In this document: piece by piece, positions 34,089 through 42,845 of the stretch
Numbering within the stretch: position 1 is the first letter of the stretch
Layout of the letters: each line of letters starts with the position of its first letter
From: Oscillospiraceae bacterium
GTDB taxonomy: Bacteria; Bacillota; Clostridia; Oscillospirales; UBA644
Reading direction: 5' to 3'
Assembly (NCBI GenBank): GCA_015067305.1
Contig: SVMT01000002.1
Location: forward strand, 62,001 to 126,000
DNA length: 64,000 nucleotides
Made by a program: the position numbers and the translations under genes
Notes under the pieces: model-generated
Database searches by the model: none
What the model was told of the DNA's origin: nothing
The model's input: only the letters and a program-made list of their open reading frames with translations

Positions 34089-35156
34089 ATGAGCAAACAG
34101 TTAATGAAAGGTAACGAAGCTCTTGCAGAGGCTGCTATGCGTGCAGGTTGCAAACATTTCTTCGGATACCCTATCACACCTCAAACTGAAGTCGCTGCAT
34201 ATTTTGCTAAAAAAATGCCAAAGATCGGCGGAACATTCCTTCAGGCAGAAAGCGAAGTTGCCGCTATTAATATGGTTCTCGGTGCTGCATCAGCAGGCGT
34301 GAGAGCTATGACCAGTTCTTCTTCACCTGGTATTTCCCTTAAAACAGAAGGTATTTCATACCTCGCAGGAAGCGATCTTCCCTGCCTTATTATAAATGTA
34401 CAGAGAGGCGGTCCAGGTCTCGGCGGTATCCAGCCTTCCCAGTCCGACTATTTCCAGGCAACAAAAGCTCCCGGTCACGGTGACCTTCACTTGTTGGTAT
34501 ATGCACCCGAAAGTGTACAGGAAATCATTGCTTATGTATTCGAAGCGTTTGATAAAGCTGAACAGTACAGAGTGCCCGCAATGCTTCTCCTTGACGGAAC
34601 ACTCGGTCAGATGATGGAACCTGTTGATTTTGATCTCCTTCCCACCGCAAAACCAGCAGATAAGCCTTGGGCAACAAACGGACATAAAAATAAAAGAGAA
34701 CACAATATCGTAAACTCTCTTTATCTCAAACCTGAAGAACTTGAAATCAAGAACTTCGAAAGATTCGAGAGATATGAAGTTATTAAACAGAACGAGCAGA
34801 AAGCTGAAGAATACATGCTCGACGATGCAGAAATAGTAATTGCAGCAGTAGGACTTTCCGCACGTGTTGCAAAATCAGCTATAAATCAGGCAAGAGCTGA
34901 AGGTATCAAAGTTGGCCTTATCAGACCTATAACACTCTTCCCCTTCCCTGTTGATTATTTTACAAAAATCAAAAACAATCCTAACGTAAAAGAAATTCTT
35001 ACAGTAGAAATGAACATGGGTCAGATGATCGACGATGTTCGTCTTGCTGTAGAATGTAAAAAACCTGTATCCTTACTTAACCGTTCAGGTGGAATCGTTC
35101 CTTCCCCCTCCGAAGTTTACAATAGGATAGTTGAATTGAACGGAGGTAAAAAATAA
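34089..35156 (+). CDS. 2-oxoacid:ferredoxin oxidoreductase alpha subunit (VorB/KorA-like)
   Basis: A 355-residue subunit with the pyrimidine-binding region MKGNEALAEAAMRAGCKHFFGYPITPQTE and a conserved RGGPGLGG loop. Sequence and size are those usually named 3-methyl-2-oxobutanoate (2-ketoisovalerate) oxidoreductase subunit VorB, although 2-oxoglutarate enzymes are very close. The enzyme oxidatively decarboxylates 2-oxoacids to acyl-CoA with ferredoxin reduction, or runs in reverse. It ends one base into the beta gene (ATAATGG overlap). Confidence 0.9.
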   Translation: MSKQLMKGNEALAEAAMRAGCKHFFGYPITPQTEVAAYFAKKMPKIGGTFLQAESEVAAINMVLGAASAGVRAMTSSSSPGISLKTEGISYLAGSDLPCLIINVQRGGPGLGGIQPSQSDYFQATKAPGHGDLHLLVYAPESVQEIIAYVFEAFDKAEQYRVPAMLLLDGTLGQMMEPVDFDLLPTAKPADKPWATNGHKNKREHNIVNSLYLKPEELEIKNFERFERYEVIKQNEQKAEEYMLDDAEIVIAAVGLSARVAKSAINQARAEGIKVGLIRPITLFPFPVDYFTKIKNNPNVKEILTVEMNMGQMIDDVRLAVECKKPVSLLNRSGGIVPSPSEVYNRIVELNGGKK

Positions 35157-35908
35157 TGGCTATCGTTTTTGAAAAAACCAAAGGACTTACCGATGCAGTA
35201 ACTCATTATTGCCCCGGATGTACTCACGGTATCGTACATAGACTTGTTGGCGAAAGCCTTGAAGAGCTCGGAATCATAGGTGATGCTGTAGGCGTTGCAC
35301 CAGTTGGATGTTCCGTTATGGCGTATAATTATTTTTCATGTGATATGGTGCAGGCTCCTCATGGCAGAGCTCCCGCAGTTGCTACAGGACTTAAAAGAGC
35401 CCTTCCCGATAACATCATATTTACTTATCAGGGTGACGGAGACCTCGCGGCTATTGGTACTGCTGAAACAGTTCATATTGCAGCAAGAGGTGAAAATGTA
35501 ACTATAATTTTCATAAACAATGCAATTTATGGTATGACTGGCGGTCAAATGGCACCGACAACTCTTCCTGGTCAGGTTACACAAACAACACCTTATGGAA
35601 GAGATACAAGTTATTCCGGTAACCCCATCAGAGTATGTGAAATGATCTCAACTCTTGACGGTGCAGCTTATGTAGAACGTGTTGCCGTCAACAACGTAAA
35701 AAATGTTATAAAAGCAAAAGCTGCTATCAAGAGAGGATTTGAAATGCAGATGCAGAAAAAAGGACTTTCTCTTATAGAAGTTGTAAGTACTTGTCCTACA
35801 AACTGGGGACTCACTCCTGTAAATGCACTCAAATGGCTCGAAGAAAACATGCTCCCCTATTATCCCCTCGGCAACTATAAAAATACAAAATTGGAGGGTG
35901 AAGAATAA
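35156..35908 (+). CDS. 2-oxoacid:ferredoxin oxidoreductase beta subunit
   Basis: A 250-residue thiamine-diphosphate-binding subunit with HYCPGCTHGIVHR near the N-terminus, the TPP motif GDGDLAAIG...NNAIYGMTGGQMAPTT, and the strand STCPTNWG. It forms the active centre together with the alpha subunit. Start and stop overlap its neighbours by single bases or few, so the four genes are expressed in fixed ratio. Confidence 0.92.
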   Translation: MAIVFEKTKGLTDAVTHYCPGCTHGIVHRLVGESLEELGIIGDAVGVAPVGCSVMAYNYFSCDMVQAPHGRAPAVATGLKRALPDNIIFTYQGDGDLAAIGTAETVHIAARGENVTIIFINNAIYGMTGGQMAPTTLPGQVTQTTPYGRDTSYSGNPIRVCEMISTLDGAAYVERVAVNNVKNVIKAKAAIKRGFEMQMQKKGLSLIEVVSTCPTNWGLTPVNALKWLEENMLPYYPLGNYKNTKLEGEE

Positions 35909-36444
35909 TGGCAACTAAAATCGTTTTTGCAGGTTTTGGTGGACAGGGTGTACAGTTCGTTGCTAAAGTAACAGCTTATGCAGGTATGATTGCAAACAAA
36001 GAAGTTTCATGGCTTCCCAGCTACGGTCCTGAAATGCGTGGCGGTACTTCAAACTGTTCTGTATGTATAGATGAATCCCCTATTGCTTGTCCTATCGTAA
36101 ATGATCCAGATATTTTAATGGCACTCAATACACCTTCTTTTGATAAATTTGAAAGCATGGTAGTTCCTGGAGGTACAATCGTATACGATTCTTCCCTTAT
36201 AAATAAAACTTCCGATAGAACCGATATATCATGCAAGGGTATACCCGCTACAAAAATGGCAAAAGAAAAGGAACTTCCAGGCCTTGCAAATATGATAGCT
36301 CTCGGATACATGCTTAAACTTACTAAGTTCATGGATGCAGACATTATCAAATCTGCTATAGAGAAAATGGTTCCTGCTTCCAAGGCTGCTCTTATCGCTA
36401 AAAATGTCGCAGCTATTGATCTTGGTTATAATTATGCAGAATAA
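35908..36444 (+). CDS. 2-oxoacid:ferredoxin oxidoreductase gamma subunit
   Basis: A 178-residue subunit starting TKIVFAGFGGQGVQFVAK, the standard gamma opening, with PSYGPEMRGGTSNC for CoA-binding interactions. It completes the four-subunit complex. A hairpin follows before the XRE-cupin gene, possibly lowering downstream transcription. Confidence 0.92.
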   Translation: MATKIVFAGFGGQGVQFVAKVTAYAGMIANKEVSWLPSYGPEMRGGTSNCSVCIDESPIACPIVNDPDILMALNTPSFDKFESMVVPGGTIVYDSSLINKTSDRTDISCKGIPATKMAKEKELPGLANMIALGYMLKLTKFMDADIIKSAIEKMVPASKAALIAKNVAAIDLGYNYAE

Positions 36445-36454
36445 AGCTTGATTT

Positions 36455-36490
36455 ATTATGGCAGGCTTACGTTATTGTAAGCCTTCCATA
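36455..36490 (+). terminator. Hairpin without U-tract after the gamma subunit
   Basis: ATGGCAGGCTTAC pairs with GTAAGCCTTCCAT around GTTATT. No clear T-run follows, so it may be a partial terminator or an RNA-processing/stability element between operon genes. Confidence 0.5.
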
Positions 36491-36528
36491 AATCTATAAA
36501 CAGATAACAAAGAATGGAGGATGATACT

Positions 36529-37080
36529 ATGGCAATAATGAATTCCGAAATAGCTCAAAGACTTAAGGGAATAAGATTATTGTCCGACGTCTCAGTTGCC
36601 GAGATGGCAAAAGTTACAGGAGTCACGGAAGAAGAATATCTGAAATTGGAGAACAATGAAACTCCCCTATCCGTGAGTATCCTATTAGATGCTTGCGCAT
36701 ATCTGAATATCAGCATGACTGAACTTCTTACAGGTGAACGCGCGAGATTACACACTTACTCTTTTGTTAAAAACGGCAGAGGACTTTCGGTTGACAGATC
36801 AAAAGCTTATAAATACGAAAATCTTGCATTCAATTTTGTAGACAGAAAAGTGGAACCTCTTCTTGTTACAGTTGAATATAATGAAAGCCCAGAAATACAC
36901 CTGAACACACATCAGGGTCAGGAATTCCATTACTGTCTTGAGGGGAGCTTTGAGCTTCAGATTGGTGACCATGTAGTTACAGTAGAAGAGGGAGACTCTG
37001 CTTATTTTGATTCAAGACAGCCTCACGGAATGAGGGCTCTCAACGGTAAGTGTGCGAAAATATTGGTAATTACCATTTAA
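36529..37080 (+). CDS. XRE-cupin regulator
   Basis: A 183-residue protein: helix-turn-helix at ~10-60 (RLKGIRLLSDVSVAEMAKVTGVTEEEYLKLE) and a C-terminal cupin (HQGQEFHYCLEGSFELQIGDH...GDSAYFDSRQPHGM) with His residues that could bind a ligand or metal. XRE-cupin pairs often sense metabolites and control adjacent catabolic genes. Start at 36529, since the GGAGG used as RBS lies inside the first codons of the 36514 frame. Sits between the oxidoreductase and the acyl-CoA synthetase. Confidence 0.85.
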   Translation: MAIMNSEIAQRLKGIRLLSDVSVAEMAKVTGVTEEEYLKLENNETPLSVSILLDACAYLNISMTELLTGERARLHTYSFVKNGRGLSVDRSKAYKYENLAFNFVDRKVEPLLVTVEYNESPEIHLNTHQGQEFHYCLEGSFELQIGDHVVTVEEGDSAYFDSRQPHGMRALNGKCAKILVITI

Positions 37081-37117
37081 CAAACTATACTCAAAAAGAA
37101 CGGAAAATACAAATACA

Positions 37118-38764
37118 ATGAACTTACTTAATAGATTCGTACAGACGGAATATTCATCATACGAAGATTTTGAAAAAAATTTTAAGATAAATATACCTGA
37201 GAATTTCAACTATGGCTTTGATATCGTTGATGAACTCGGTAAAAATTCACCTGATCAGAAAGCTCTTAAATGGTGCAATGATAAAGGCGAAGAAAAGATA
37301 TTTACATTCGGAGACATTTCCAAACTATCAAATAAAGCAGCAAATGTATTTAAAGAAATAGGTATAAAAAAGGGCGACACCGTAATGCTTATTATGAAAC
37401 GCCGCCATTACTTTTGGTACTTTATGCCTGCACTTCATAAAATTGGAGCAGTTGCAATTCCTTCAACTCATATGCTCACAGAGCAAGATATTGAATATCG
37501 TATAGGAGCTGCAGATATAAAATATATTATATGTGTAGGCGACGAAGGTGTTGTAACCCATGTAAATAAAGCTACAGTAAACACTGACGTTGTTAAACTA
37601 TGTGTGGGGAATGCTGTTGAGGGATATATTCATATTGATCCTCTTCTTGAACAGGCTTCAGATTCTACACCTGAAAGAGTTACTGTTAATGATGACCCAA
37701 TGTTGATATACTTCACGTCAGGAACTACTGCACACCCGAAAATGGTTGAACACGTTCAAACATATCCTTTAGGACATATTCTTACCGCAGGTTTTTGGCA
37801 GAATCTTAAAGATACAGACACTCATTTCACTCTTGCAGACACAGGGTGGGCTAAGTGTGCATGGGGAAAGATATACGGACAGTGGATATGTGGTGCATGC
37901 GTTTTTGTTTATGACTATGACGACAAATTCCCATCTGCAGACATACTCAAAATGCTTGAAACAAAAAAGATAACCACTTTCTGTGCCCCTCCAACAGTAT
38001 ACAGATTCCTTATAAAAGAAGATCTTGATTCATACAATCTAAGAAATCTAAGAGCTTGTTATATTGCAGGAGAACCTCTTAATGCAGAAGTATACAAACA
38101 ATGGCTTGAACACACAGGAATCGAACTGAGAGAAGGTTTCGGTCAATCCGAAAGTCCTGTACTTATAGCTGTTTTTCCATGGCTTACTCCCAAGCCAGGA
38201 TCAACAGGACGTCTCTCCCCAACTCTTGGAATTAAACTTCTTGACGATAACGGTAATGAAGCACAGGTTGGTGAAGAGGGCGAGATATGTATAAACATTA
38301 AAGACGGAATTCCCGCAGGTATTTTCCACGGATACAGAAATGATCCCGAAGCCACTGCTGAAGTTATGTACGACGGTTGGTATCATACCCACGATATGGC
38401 ATGGAGAGACGAAGACGGCTATATTTGGTTTATTGGCAGAGGTGACGATGTTATCAAATCAAGTGGATACAGAATCGGTCCTTTTGAAGTTGAAAGTGCA
38501 CTGCTTGAGCATCCAGCAGTTATCGAAACAGCTATCACAGCTGTACCCGACCCGGAAAGAGGTCAGGTTGTAAAGGCTACCATTGTTTTAGCAAAGGGAT
38601 ACACTCCTTCGCCTGCTCTCACAAAAGAACTTCAAAACCACGTAAAAAGAACTACGGCACCTTACAAATATCCGAGAATCATTGAATACGTTGACGAACT
38701 TCCCAAAACTATTTCAGGAAAGATCAAGCGTAAACAAATCAGAATCTCAGACGAGAAAAAATAA
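37118..38764 (+). CDS. AMP-forming acyl-CoA synthetase
   Basis: A 548-residue ANL-superfamily ligase with the P-loop-like motif YFTSGTTAHPKM, the A5 region REGFGQSE, A7 (YHTHDMAWRDEDGY), A8 hinge GRGDDVIKSSGYRIGPFEVE and the catalytic Lys in SGKIKRK. It activates a carboxylic acid with ATP and CoA. The sequence resembles medium/short branched-chain acyl-CoA synthetases. Placed with a 2-ketoisovalerate-type oxidoreductase, it may supply isobutyryl- or related acyl-CoA for reductive carboxylation to 2-oxoacids and amino acids (inference). The RBS is weak. Confidence 0.88.
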   Translation: MNLLNRFVQTEYSSYEDFEKNFKINIPENFNYGFDIVDELGKNSPDQKALKWCNDKGEEKIFTFGDISKLSNKAANVFKEIGIKKGDTVMLIMKRRHYFWYFMPALHKIGAVAIPSTHMLTEQDIEYRIGAADIKYIICVGDEGVVTHVNKATVNTDVVKLCVGNAVEGYIHIDPLLEQASDSTPERVTVNDDPMLIYFTSGTTAHPKMVEHVQTYPLGHILTAGFWQNLKDTDTHFTLADTGWAKCAWGKIYGQWICGACVFVYDYDDKFPSADILKMLETKKITTFCAPPTVYRFLIKEDLDSYNLRNLRACYIAGEPLNAEVYKQWLEHTGIELREGFGQSESPVLIAVFPWLTPKPGSTGRLSPTLGIKLLDDNGNEAQVGEEGEICINIKDGIPAGIFHGYRNDPEATAEVMYDGWYHTHDMAWRDEDGYIWFIGRGDDVIKSSGYRIGPFEVESALLEHPAVIETAITAVPDPERGQVVKATIVLAKGYTPSPALTKELQNHVKRTTAPYKYPRIIEYVDELPKTISGKIKRKQIRISDEKK

Positions 38765-38774
38765 ATAATAATTT

Positions 38775-38830
38775 TGGTTCTATAATAACTGTTGTAGTAA
38801 AACTCAACATATTATTATAGAACCATTTTT
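38775..38830. terminator. Bidirectional terminator
   Basis: TGGTTCTATAATAA pairs with TTATTATAGAACCA around a ~25-nt loop, then TTTTT on the plus strand and A/T-rich sequence on the minus side. Confidence 0.8.
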
Positions 38831-38847
38831 ATCTTAATAATGTTACT

Positions 38848-40203
38848 TTAATCGTAAATAAAATCTTCAAGCGCAGACATCAGCACTGGTTTGATATCTT
38901 CAACAGTTTTTCTGATAGAACCTGTCCTTGCCGCTTCATATAAAGAATCAAACAAGGAATCGTCCTGACAAGCGAAAATAACTTTATCGAAATAGGGATT
39001 TTCAAACTGTGCAATAAATATTTCCTGAGATATTAAATCTTTAATATTTGCTTTGAAAAAGGTATCTCTCCAATCATCATCCACAGGTCGTTTGAAAAGC
39101 TCTTCCATAAATAGACCCAAGCCCTCTCCGTCACGACCCTTATCAATGGTTGCACAGATAAACTGATTTGTGTTGGAAAGAAGACCTACATTTTCACCGG
39201 TACCGTTTGGACCTACAGGCATAGTTGCCCAAAGAAAAGAACCTTCTTCCATATTCTTACTAAGATAACCTCTTTCGATCAATATGCCGTTAGCGGAATT
39301 ACCACAATATAATGCAGCATTTCCGTCCGTAAAGACTTTAGCATCCAGATCGTCAGAACCTGGATACTCATAAAACAGACCCTGTCTGTAAAGCTCATGA
39401 GTCTTCTGGAGAGCATCAACTACTTTTCCGTCTGTAAGTCCGTATTCATACCTGCCCGTAGACGTAACCTTAAAATATTCACCGCCGTTGGAAAGCATCA
39501 TCATTCGTACAAAATGCTGATTCAAAGTTGCAAGATAATATGTTCTTGTCGGAGTTGAAACATCTATACACAAAACACCTATCTCTTCAAGCGCACTCCA
39601 GTTCCAAAGTCCTCGTTCATTGAGTTCGTGAGGTGTAGGATAACGCAATTTCTCAAACAAACTAACATTAAACCAAAGTCCGTTATCAAAATTTGGATTA
39701 ATCGCACCCCAGAAATAAGGATATGCAGCAACAACATCACCTTTCCAGGTCAAAGCTTCAAGCATTTGTGGTGTGCCGTATTTTTTGCTGTCAAGATTGA
39801 TCGTTTCGATCTCATTCAAAGGTAAAACGTAACCGAAATTATACATTTCAAAAATAGTGTTCATGTTAGCATTGATCAAATCAGCATAATCATCTCCGAC
39901 CGTGACAGCACGCCAATAGTCATCTTTATTATACTGAATGAACTCAATTTCACAGTTAAGCTTCTTCTGAACTTTTTCATATCCCATAAAAAGACAGAAT
40001 GACGCATTTGATGGTGTCATTCCTGAATCAGGAGTAAGCGCCAATGAACCTCTGAAATTAGGTGAATCCGCAATACGAAAAACTGATCCTTGAAAATCAA
40101 CGGTATCCCCATCGAAAACATATTTAAAATTGTCCCCTGACCCAGTACATGCTGTAATACCAAGAAAAACAACCACTAACAATAATAACTTTTTGAACTT
40201 CAT
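38848..40203 (-). CDS. Orphan extracellular solute-binding lipoprotein
   Basis: A 451-residue protein with a lipoprotein signal (LLLLVVVFLGITAC, lipobox Cys at ~19) and a family-1 type solute-binding fold rich in Trp/Tyr, resembling sugar- or oligosaccharide-binding proteins of ABC importers. No permease or ATPase genes are adjacent, so it works with a transporter elsewhere or acts as a sensor. It is a single-gene unit with its own consensus promoter and a convergent terminator. The substrate is unknown. Confidence 0.85.
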   Translation of the reverse strand: MKFKKLLLLVVVFLGITACTGSGDNFKYVFDGDTVDFQGSVFRIADSPNFRGSLALTPDSGMTPSNASFCLFMGYEKVQKKLNCEIEFIQYNKDDYWRAVTVGDDYADLINANMNTIFEMYNFGYVLPLNEIETINLDSKKYGTPQMLEALTWKGDVVAAYPYFWGAINPNFDNGLWFNVSLFEKLRYPTPHELNERGLWNWSALEEIGVLCIDVSTPTRTYYLATLNQHFVRMMMLSNGGEYFKVTSTGRYEYGLTDGKVVDALQKTHELYRQGLFYEYPGSDDLDAKVFTDGNAALYCGNSANGILIERGYLSKNMEEGSFLWATMPVGPNGTGENVGLLSNTNQFICATIDKGRDGEGLGLFMEELFKRPVDDDWRDTFFKANIKDLISQEIFIAQFENPYFDKVIFACQDDSLFDSLYEAARTGSIRKTVEDIKPVLMSALEDFIYD

Positions 40204-40232
40204 TTAAATACACATCCTTTCCTTGTATCTTA

Positions 40233-40261
40233 ATTATAACTCAAAAGCCGCTATTTGTCAA
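40233..40261 (-). promoter_or_regulatory. Promoter of the lipoprotein gene
   Basis: Minus strand TTGACA-17-TATAAT, 30 bp before the start codon. Confidence 0.85.
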
Positions 40262-40346
40262 TAGGGAAAAGTTATTTACTCACTTATATATTTCAACCCC
40301 ATTATTCTTGTTTAATTTTATTCACAGTTTTTTTACACAAAACATA

Positions 40347-40411
40347 TTGACAAACAACCGTATTAGTGATATAATACAGTTAAAGAACTGTATTACTCAA
40401 TTAATACGGTT
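40347..40411 (+). promoter_or_regulatory. Promoter with two tandem GntR operators
   Basis: Perfect TTGACA (40347)-17-TATAAT (40370). Two 26-bp inverted repeats: AACCGTATTA-N6-TAATACAGTT (40356-40381) over the spacer and -10, and AACTGTATTA-N6-TAATACGGTT (40386-40411) just past the start point. They are mirror images of each other and exactly 30 bp apart. The YtrA-like GntR protein encoded next is the natural binder. Confidence 0.88.
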
Positions 40412-40434
40412 TAAATCTTAGAAAGGTGAAGTTT

Positions 40435-40812
40435 ATGATATCATTTGAAAACATGATCATTGAAGACGGAACTCCGATCTATCAACAAATACTCAGGCAT
40501 ATAAAACGAGGAATAGTTTCCGGATCAATTACAAATAACGATGAACTACCGTCACGACGTGTACTGTCAGCATTACTTGGAATAAACCCAAACACAATAC
40601 AAAAAGCATATAAACTGCTTGAAGACGAAAACTTAATTGAATCACATTCAGGAGCTAAAAGCTATATGAAACTTGATGAAAATAAAATCAAAATGGTCAA
40701 GGGAGAATTGATAGCTAATGATATAACCAATACAGTTACAGCGTTAAAGCAAATGGGATTATCAAAAGAAGAAGCTATAGATCTTTTAGAAAAATATTGG
40801 AATGAGGTGTAG
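40435..40812 (+). CDS. GntR-family regulator, YtrA type
   Basis: A 125-residue protein: an N-terminal winged helix (PIYQQILRHIKRGIVSGSITNNDELPSRRVLSALLGINPNTIQKAYKLLED) and the very short helical C-terminal domain of the YtrA subfamily (ALKQMGLSKEEAIDLLEKYW). YtrA-type proteins repress ABC-transporter operons, often for envelope or antibiotic stress. Start at 40435 (AAAGGTG); the GTG at 40426 is less likely. It controls its own operon through the two operators (inference strongly supported by position). Confidence 0.9.
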   Translation: MISFENMIIEDGTPIYQQILRHIKRGIVSGSITNNDELPSRRVLSALLGINPNTIQKAYKLLEDENLIESHSGAKSYMKLDENKIKMVKGELIANDITNTVTALKQMGLSKEEAIDLLEKYWNEV

Positions 40813-40815
40813 TTA

Positions 40816-41574
40816 ATGAAAAAATATTTATCAGTCTTCGGACTATTCGCAAGAGGCTCCGTCTATAAAGTTCTGATTACTACAGTTTTAATGGCAATAG
40901 CGGAATTTATCGTTTTCTATCATAAACTAAAGTATGCAATCAGACTTTCCGCAGAATTCTCTATGGAACATTTAGAAACCATAATTGATCAAAGCATGAT
41001 AAATTGGATATTCCCATTATGCGCTTTAATAATAACACTAACGCTGTTTATTACAGGTTCTGAGAATAATAACGCTAAAACAGGTTACACGATAAGAAGA
41101 CTGTCGATCAGCGAAAGAGAAGTGTTTTTCTGTCAGACAATATATAATATTCTTACTTATATTTTTCTTTGGGCTGTTCAAGCCGTAACTGTCTTTGGTC
41201 TATGCGTGCTGTATACAAATTTAGCCCCAACAGATGCAGTTGGAAACCAAACGATTTTTTTGGCATTTTACAGAAACGAACTCCTACACAGCATTATTCC
41301 AATTTCCGATGTGTCCATATGGATAAGAAATATATTTATTGCCATAGGGCTTGGATTCGCTGCGGCGGAATTCCCTTATAAACAAAGAAGACATAAAAAT
41401 TCAATTACAGCAATAGCACTTTTATTATATATCATAGTTTTTTTCAGTTCTGGTATCGGAAATTTCATAAATTCATTTATGGTAAGTTTTGTTTCCATAT
41501 GTATTACAGCTGAATCACTTTATACTGTTTTCATAAAAGATGAGGAGGAAATTATTGAAAATGAAACTAAATAA
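40816..41574 (+). CDS. ABC transporter membrane subunit
   Basis: A 252-residue integral membrane protein with about six hydrophobic helices and no enzyme motif. It starts 4 bp after the regulator and overlaps the next membrane gene. Position between a YtrA regulator and an ATP-binding gene marks it as a permease subunit of an efflux-type ABC complex like YtrB-F, though sequence similarity is too weak to name a family. Confidence 0.7.
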   Translation: MKKYLSVFGLFARGSVYKVLITTVLMAIAEFIVFYHKLKYAIRLSAEFSMEHLETIIDQSMINWIFPLCALIITLTLFITGSENNNAKTGYTIRRLSISEREVFFCQTIYNILTYIFLWAVQAVTVFGLCVLYTNLAPTDAVGNQTIFLAFYRNELLHSIIPISDVSIWIRNIFIAIGLGFAAAEFPYKQRRHKNSITAIALLLYIIVFFSSGIGNFINSFMVSFVSICITAESLYTVFIKDEEEIIENETK

Positions 41575-42085
41575 CAGACTTGACCTCGAAAAATATGCTC
41601 CTCCGGGTGCAAACTTTAAACAACAGAAAGATTTCTTTATTACAGGCAATATTATTTCACTCCTGGGCAGTTTATATTTCTTCGTGGAATATTTCAATGA
41701 GTATCAGAAATTATTTGATTACGACGGAGAGAAAAACGTATTGATAGAAGGATTGAAAATGCCTGACTTCCCTTTAATATTAGATAAGTTTCTCATTGGA
41801 TTTCTTATAATGGCAGTATGTATGATGTTCTATGTATTTTTCTACTACATCTACTATTACCAAAACGGAAGCAAAAGTATATATCTTATGAAAAGACTAC
41901 CAAAAAGATTTGAAATTCACAAAAGAGCATGGAGCTTACCGTTATTTTATACAGTCCTTTGCCTGACAATAGGTTTCTTATTGGCAGTATTCTATCTATG
42001 CTTCTATCTTATCGTAACTCCACAAGAATGCTTATTACCGGATCAATGGCAAAAGTTCTTCCTATTTTTTGAATACTATATATAG
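41555..42085 (+). CDS. Small membrane protein of the ABC operon
   Basis: A 176-residue protein with three strongly hydrophobic segments (~res 28-50, ~85-110 and ~130-160). AGGAGG (41543-41548) is six bases from a TTG at 41555 and twelve from an ATG at 41561; the TTG gives the better spacing. It overlaps the end of the upstream permease gene, so translation is coupled. Probably a second permease or accessory subunit. I do not recognise the family. Confidence 0.65.
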   Translation: MKMKLNNRLDLEKYAPPGANFKQQKDFFITGNIISLLGSLYFFVEYFNEYQKLFDYDGEKNVLIEGLKMPDFPLILDKFLIGFLIMAVCMMFYVFFYYIYYYQNGSKSIYLMKRLPKRFEIHKRAWSLPLFYTVLCLTIGFLLAVFYLCFYLIVTPQECLLPDQWQKFFLFFEYYI

Positions 42086-42099
42086 AAAGGTGAATCCTT

Positions 42100-42834
42100 A
42101 TGATAACAATAAAAAATTTAAATAAAATATATGTTTGCAGAAAGGCTCTTTCCGATATTGATATTGAAATTCCCAGAGGTGAAATAGTTGGTCTTTTCGG
42201 AGAAAACGGTGCGGGTAAAACAACTTTGATGAAATGTATTTTGGGATTTATAAACTATCAAGGTGAAATTCTTCTTGACGGAGAGCCAATCACTACAAAA
42301 AATATTCATAAAATCTCATTTGCAACAAGTGAACACTCATTCTTTCCGAACCTTACAGCTACGGCCCATATGGAATTTTACAAAGAACACTTCCCTGCTT
42401 TTTCCGAAAAAAGATTTAACGGACTTATGGATTTCTTTGAATTACCAAAACATACAGCAATTAAAAGATTCTCAACAGGTCAAAAAAATCAGTTTGAAGT
42501 AATACTTTCTCTCTGTCAGGGTGCGGACTACATTCTCATGGATGAACCATTTGCAGGGAATGATGTATTTAACCGAGAGGATTTCTACAAAGTATTGTTA
42601 GGTATCCTTGAACCACATGAAACAGTATTACTTTCAACACACCTCATAGAAGAAGTATCCGATTTTATCGGTCGTGCAATACTCATACGCAAAGGAAAAA
42701 TCGTCGGAGATGTTTCAACAGATGAACTTGAAGATCAAGGCAAAACACTTATAGAGTACATCAAGGAAATGTACAAATACAAAGCTGACAGAGTAAGTAA
42801 AGCTCTTGACGAAATTTCCGGAGAAAATGATTAA
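42100..42834 (+). CDS. ABC transporter ATP-binding protein
   Basis: A 244-residue ATPase with Walker A GENGAGKTT (~33-41), signature FSTGQKNQ, Walker B YILMDEPFAG and H-loop STHL. The signature differs slightly from LSGGQ but the catalytic Glu is intact. Drives the two membrane proteins encoded upstream. RBS AAAGGTG. Branch resembles bacitracin/lantibiotic-type or YtrB-type export ATPases. Confidence 0.88.
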   Translation: MITIKNLNKIYVCRKALSDIDIEIPRGEIVGLFGENGAGKTTLMKCILGFINYQGEILLDGEPITTKNIHKISFATSEHSFFPNLTATAHMEFYKEHFPAFSEKRFNGLMDFFELPKHTAIKRFSTGQKNQFEVILSLCQGADYILMDEPFAGNDVFNREDFYKVLLGILEPHETVLLSTHLIEEVSDFIGRAILIRKGKIVGDVSTDELEDQGKTLIEYIKEMYKYKADRVSKALDEISGEND

Positions 42835-42845
42835 GGAGAAAACCT

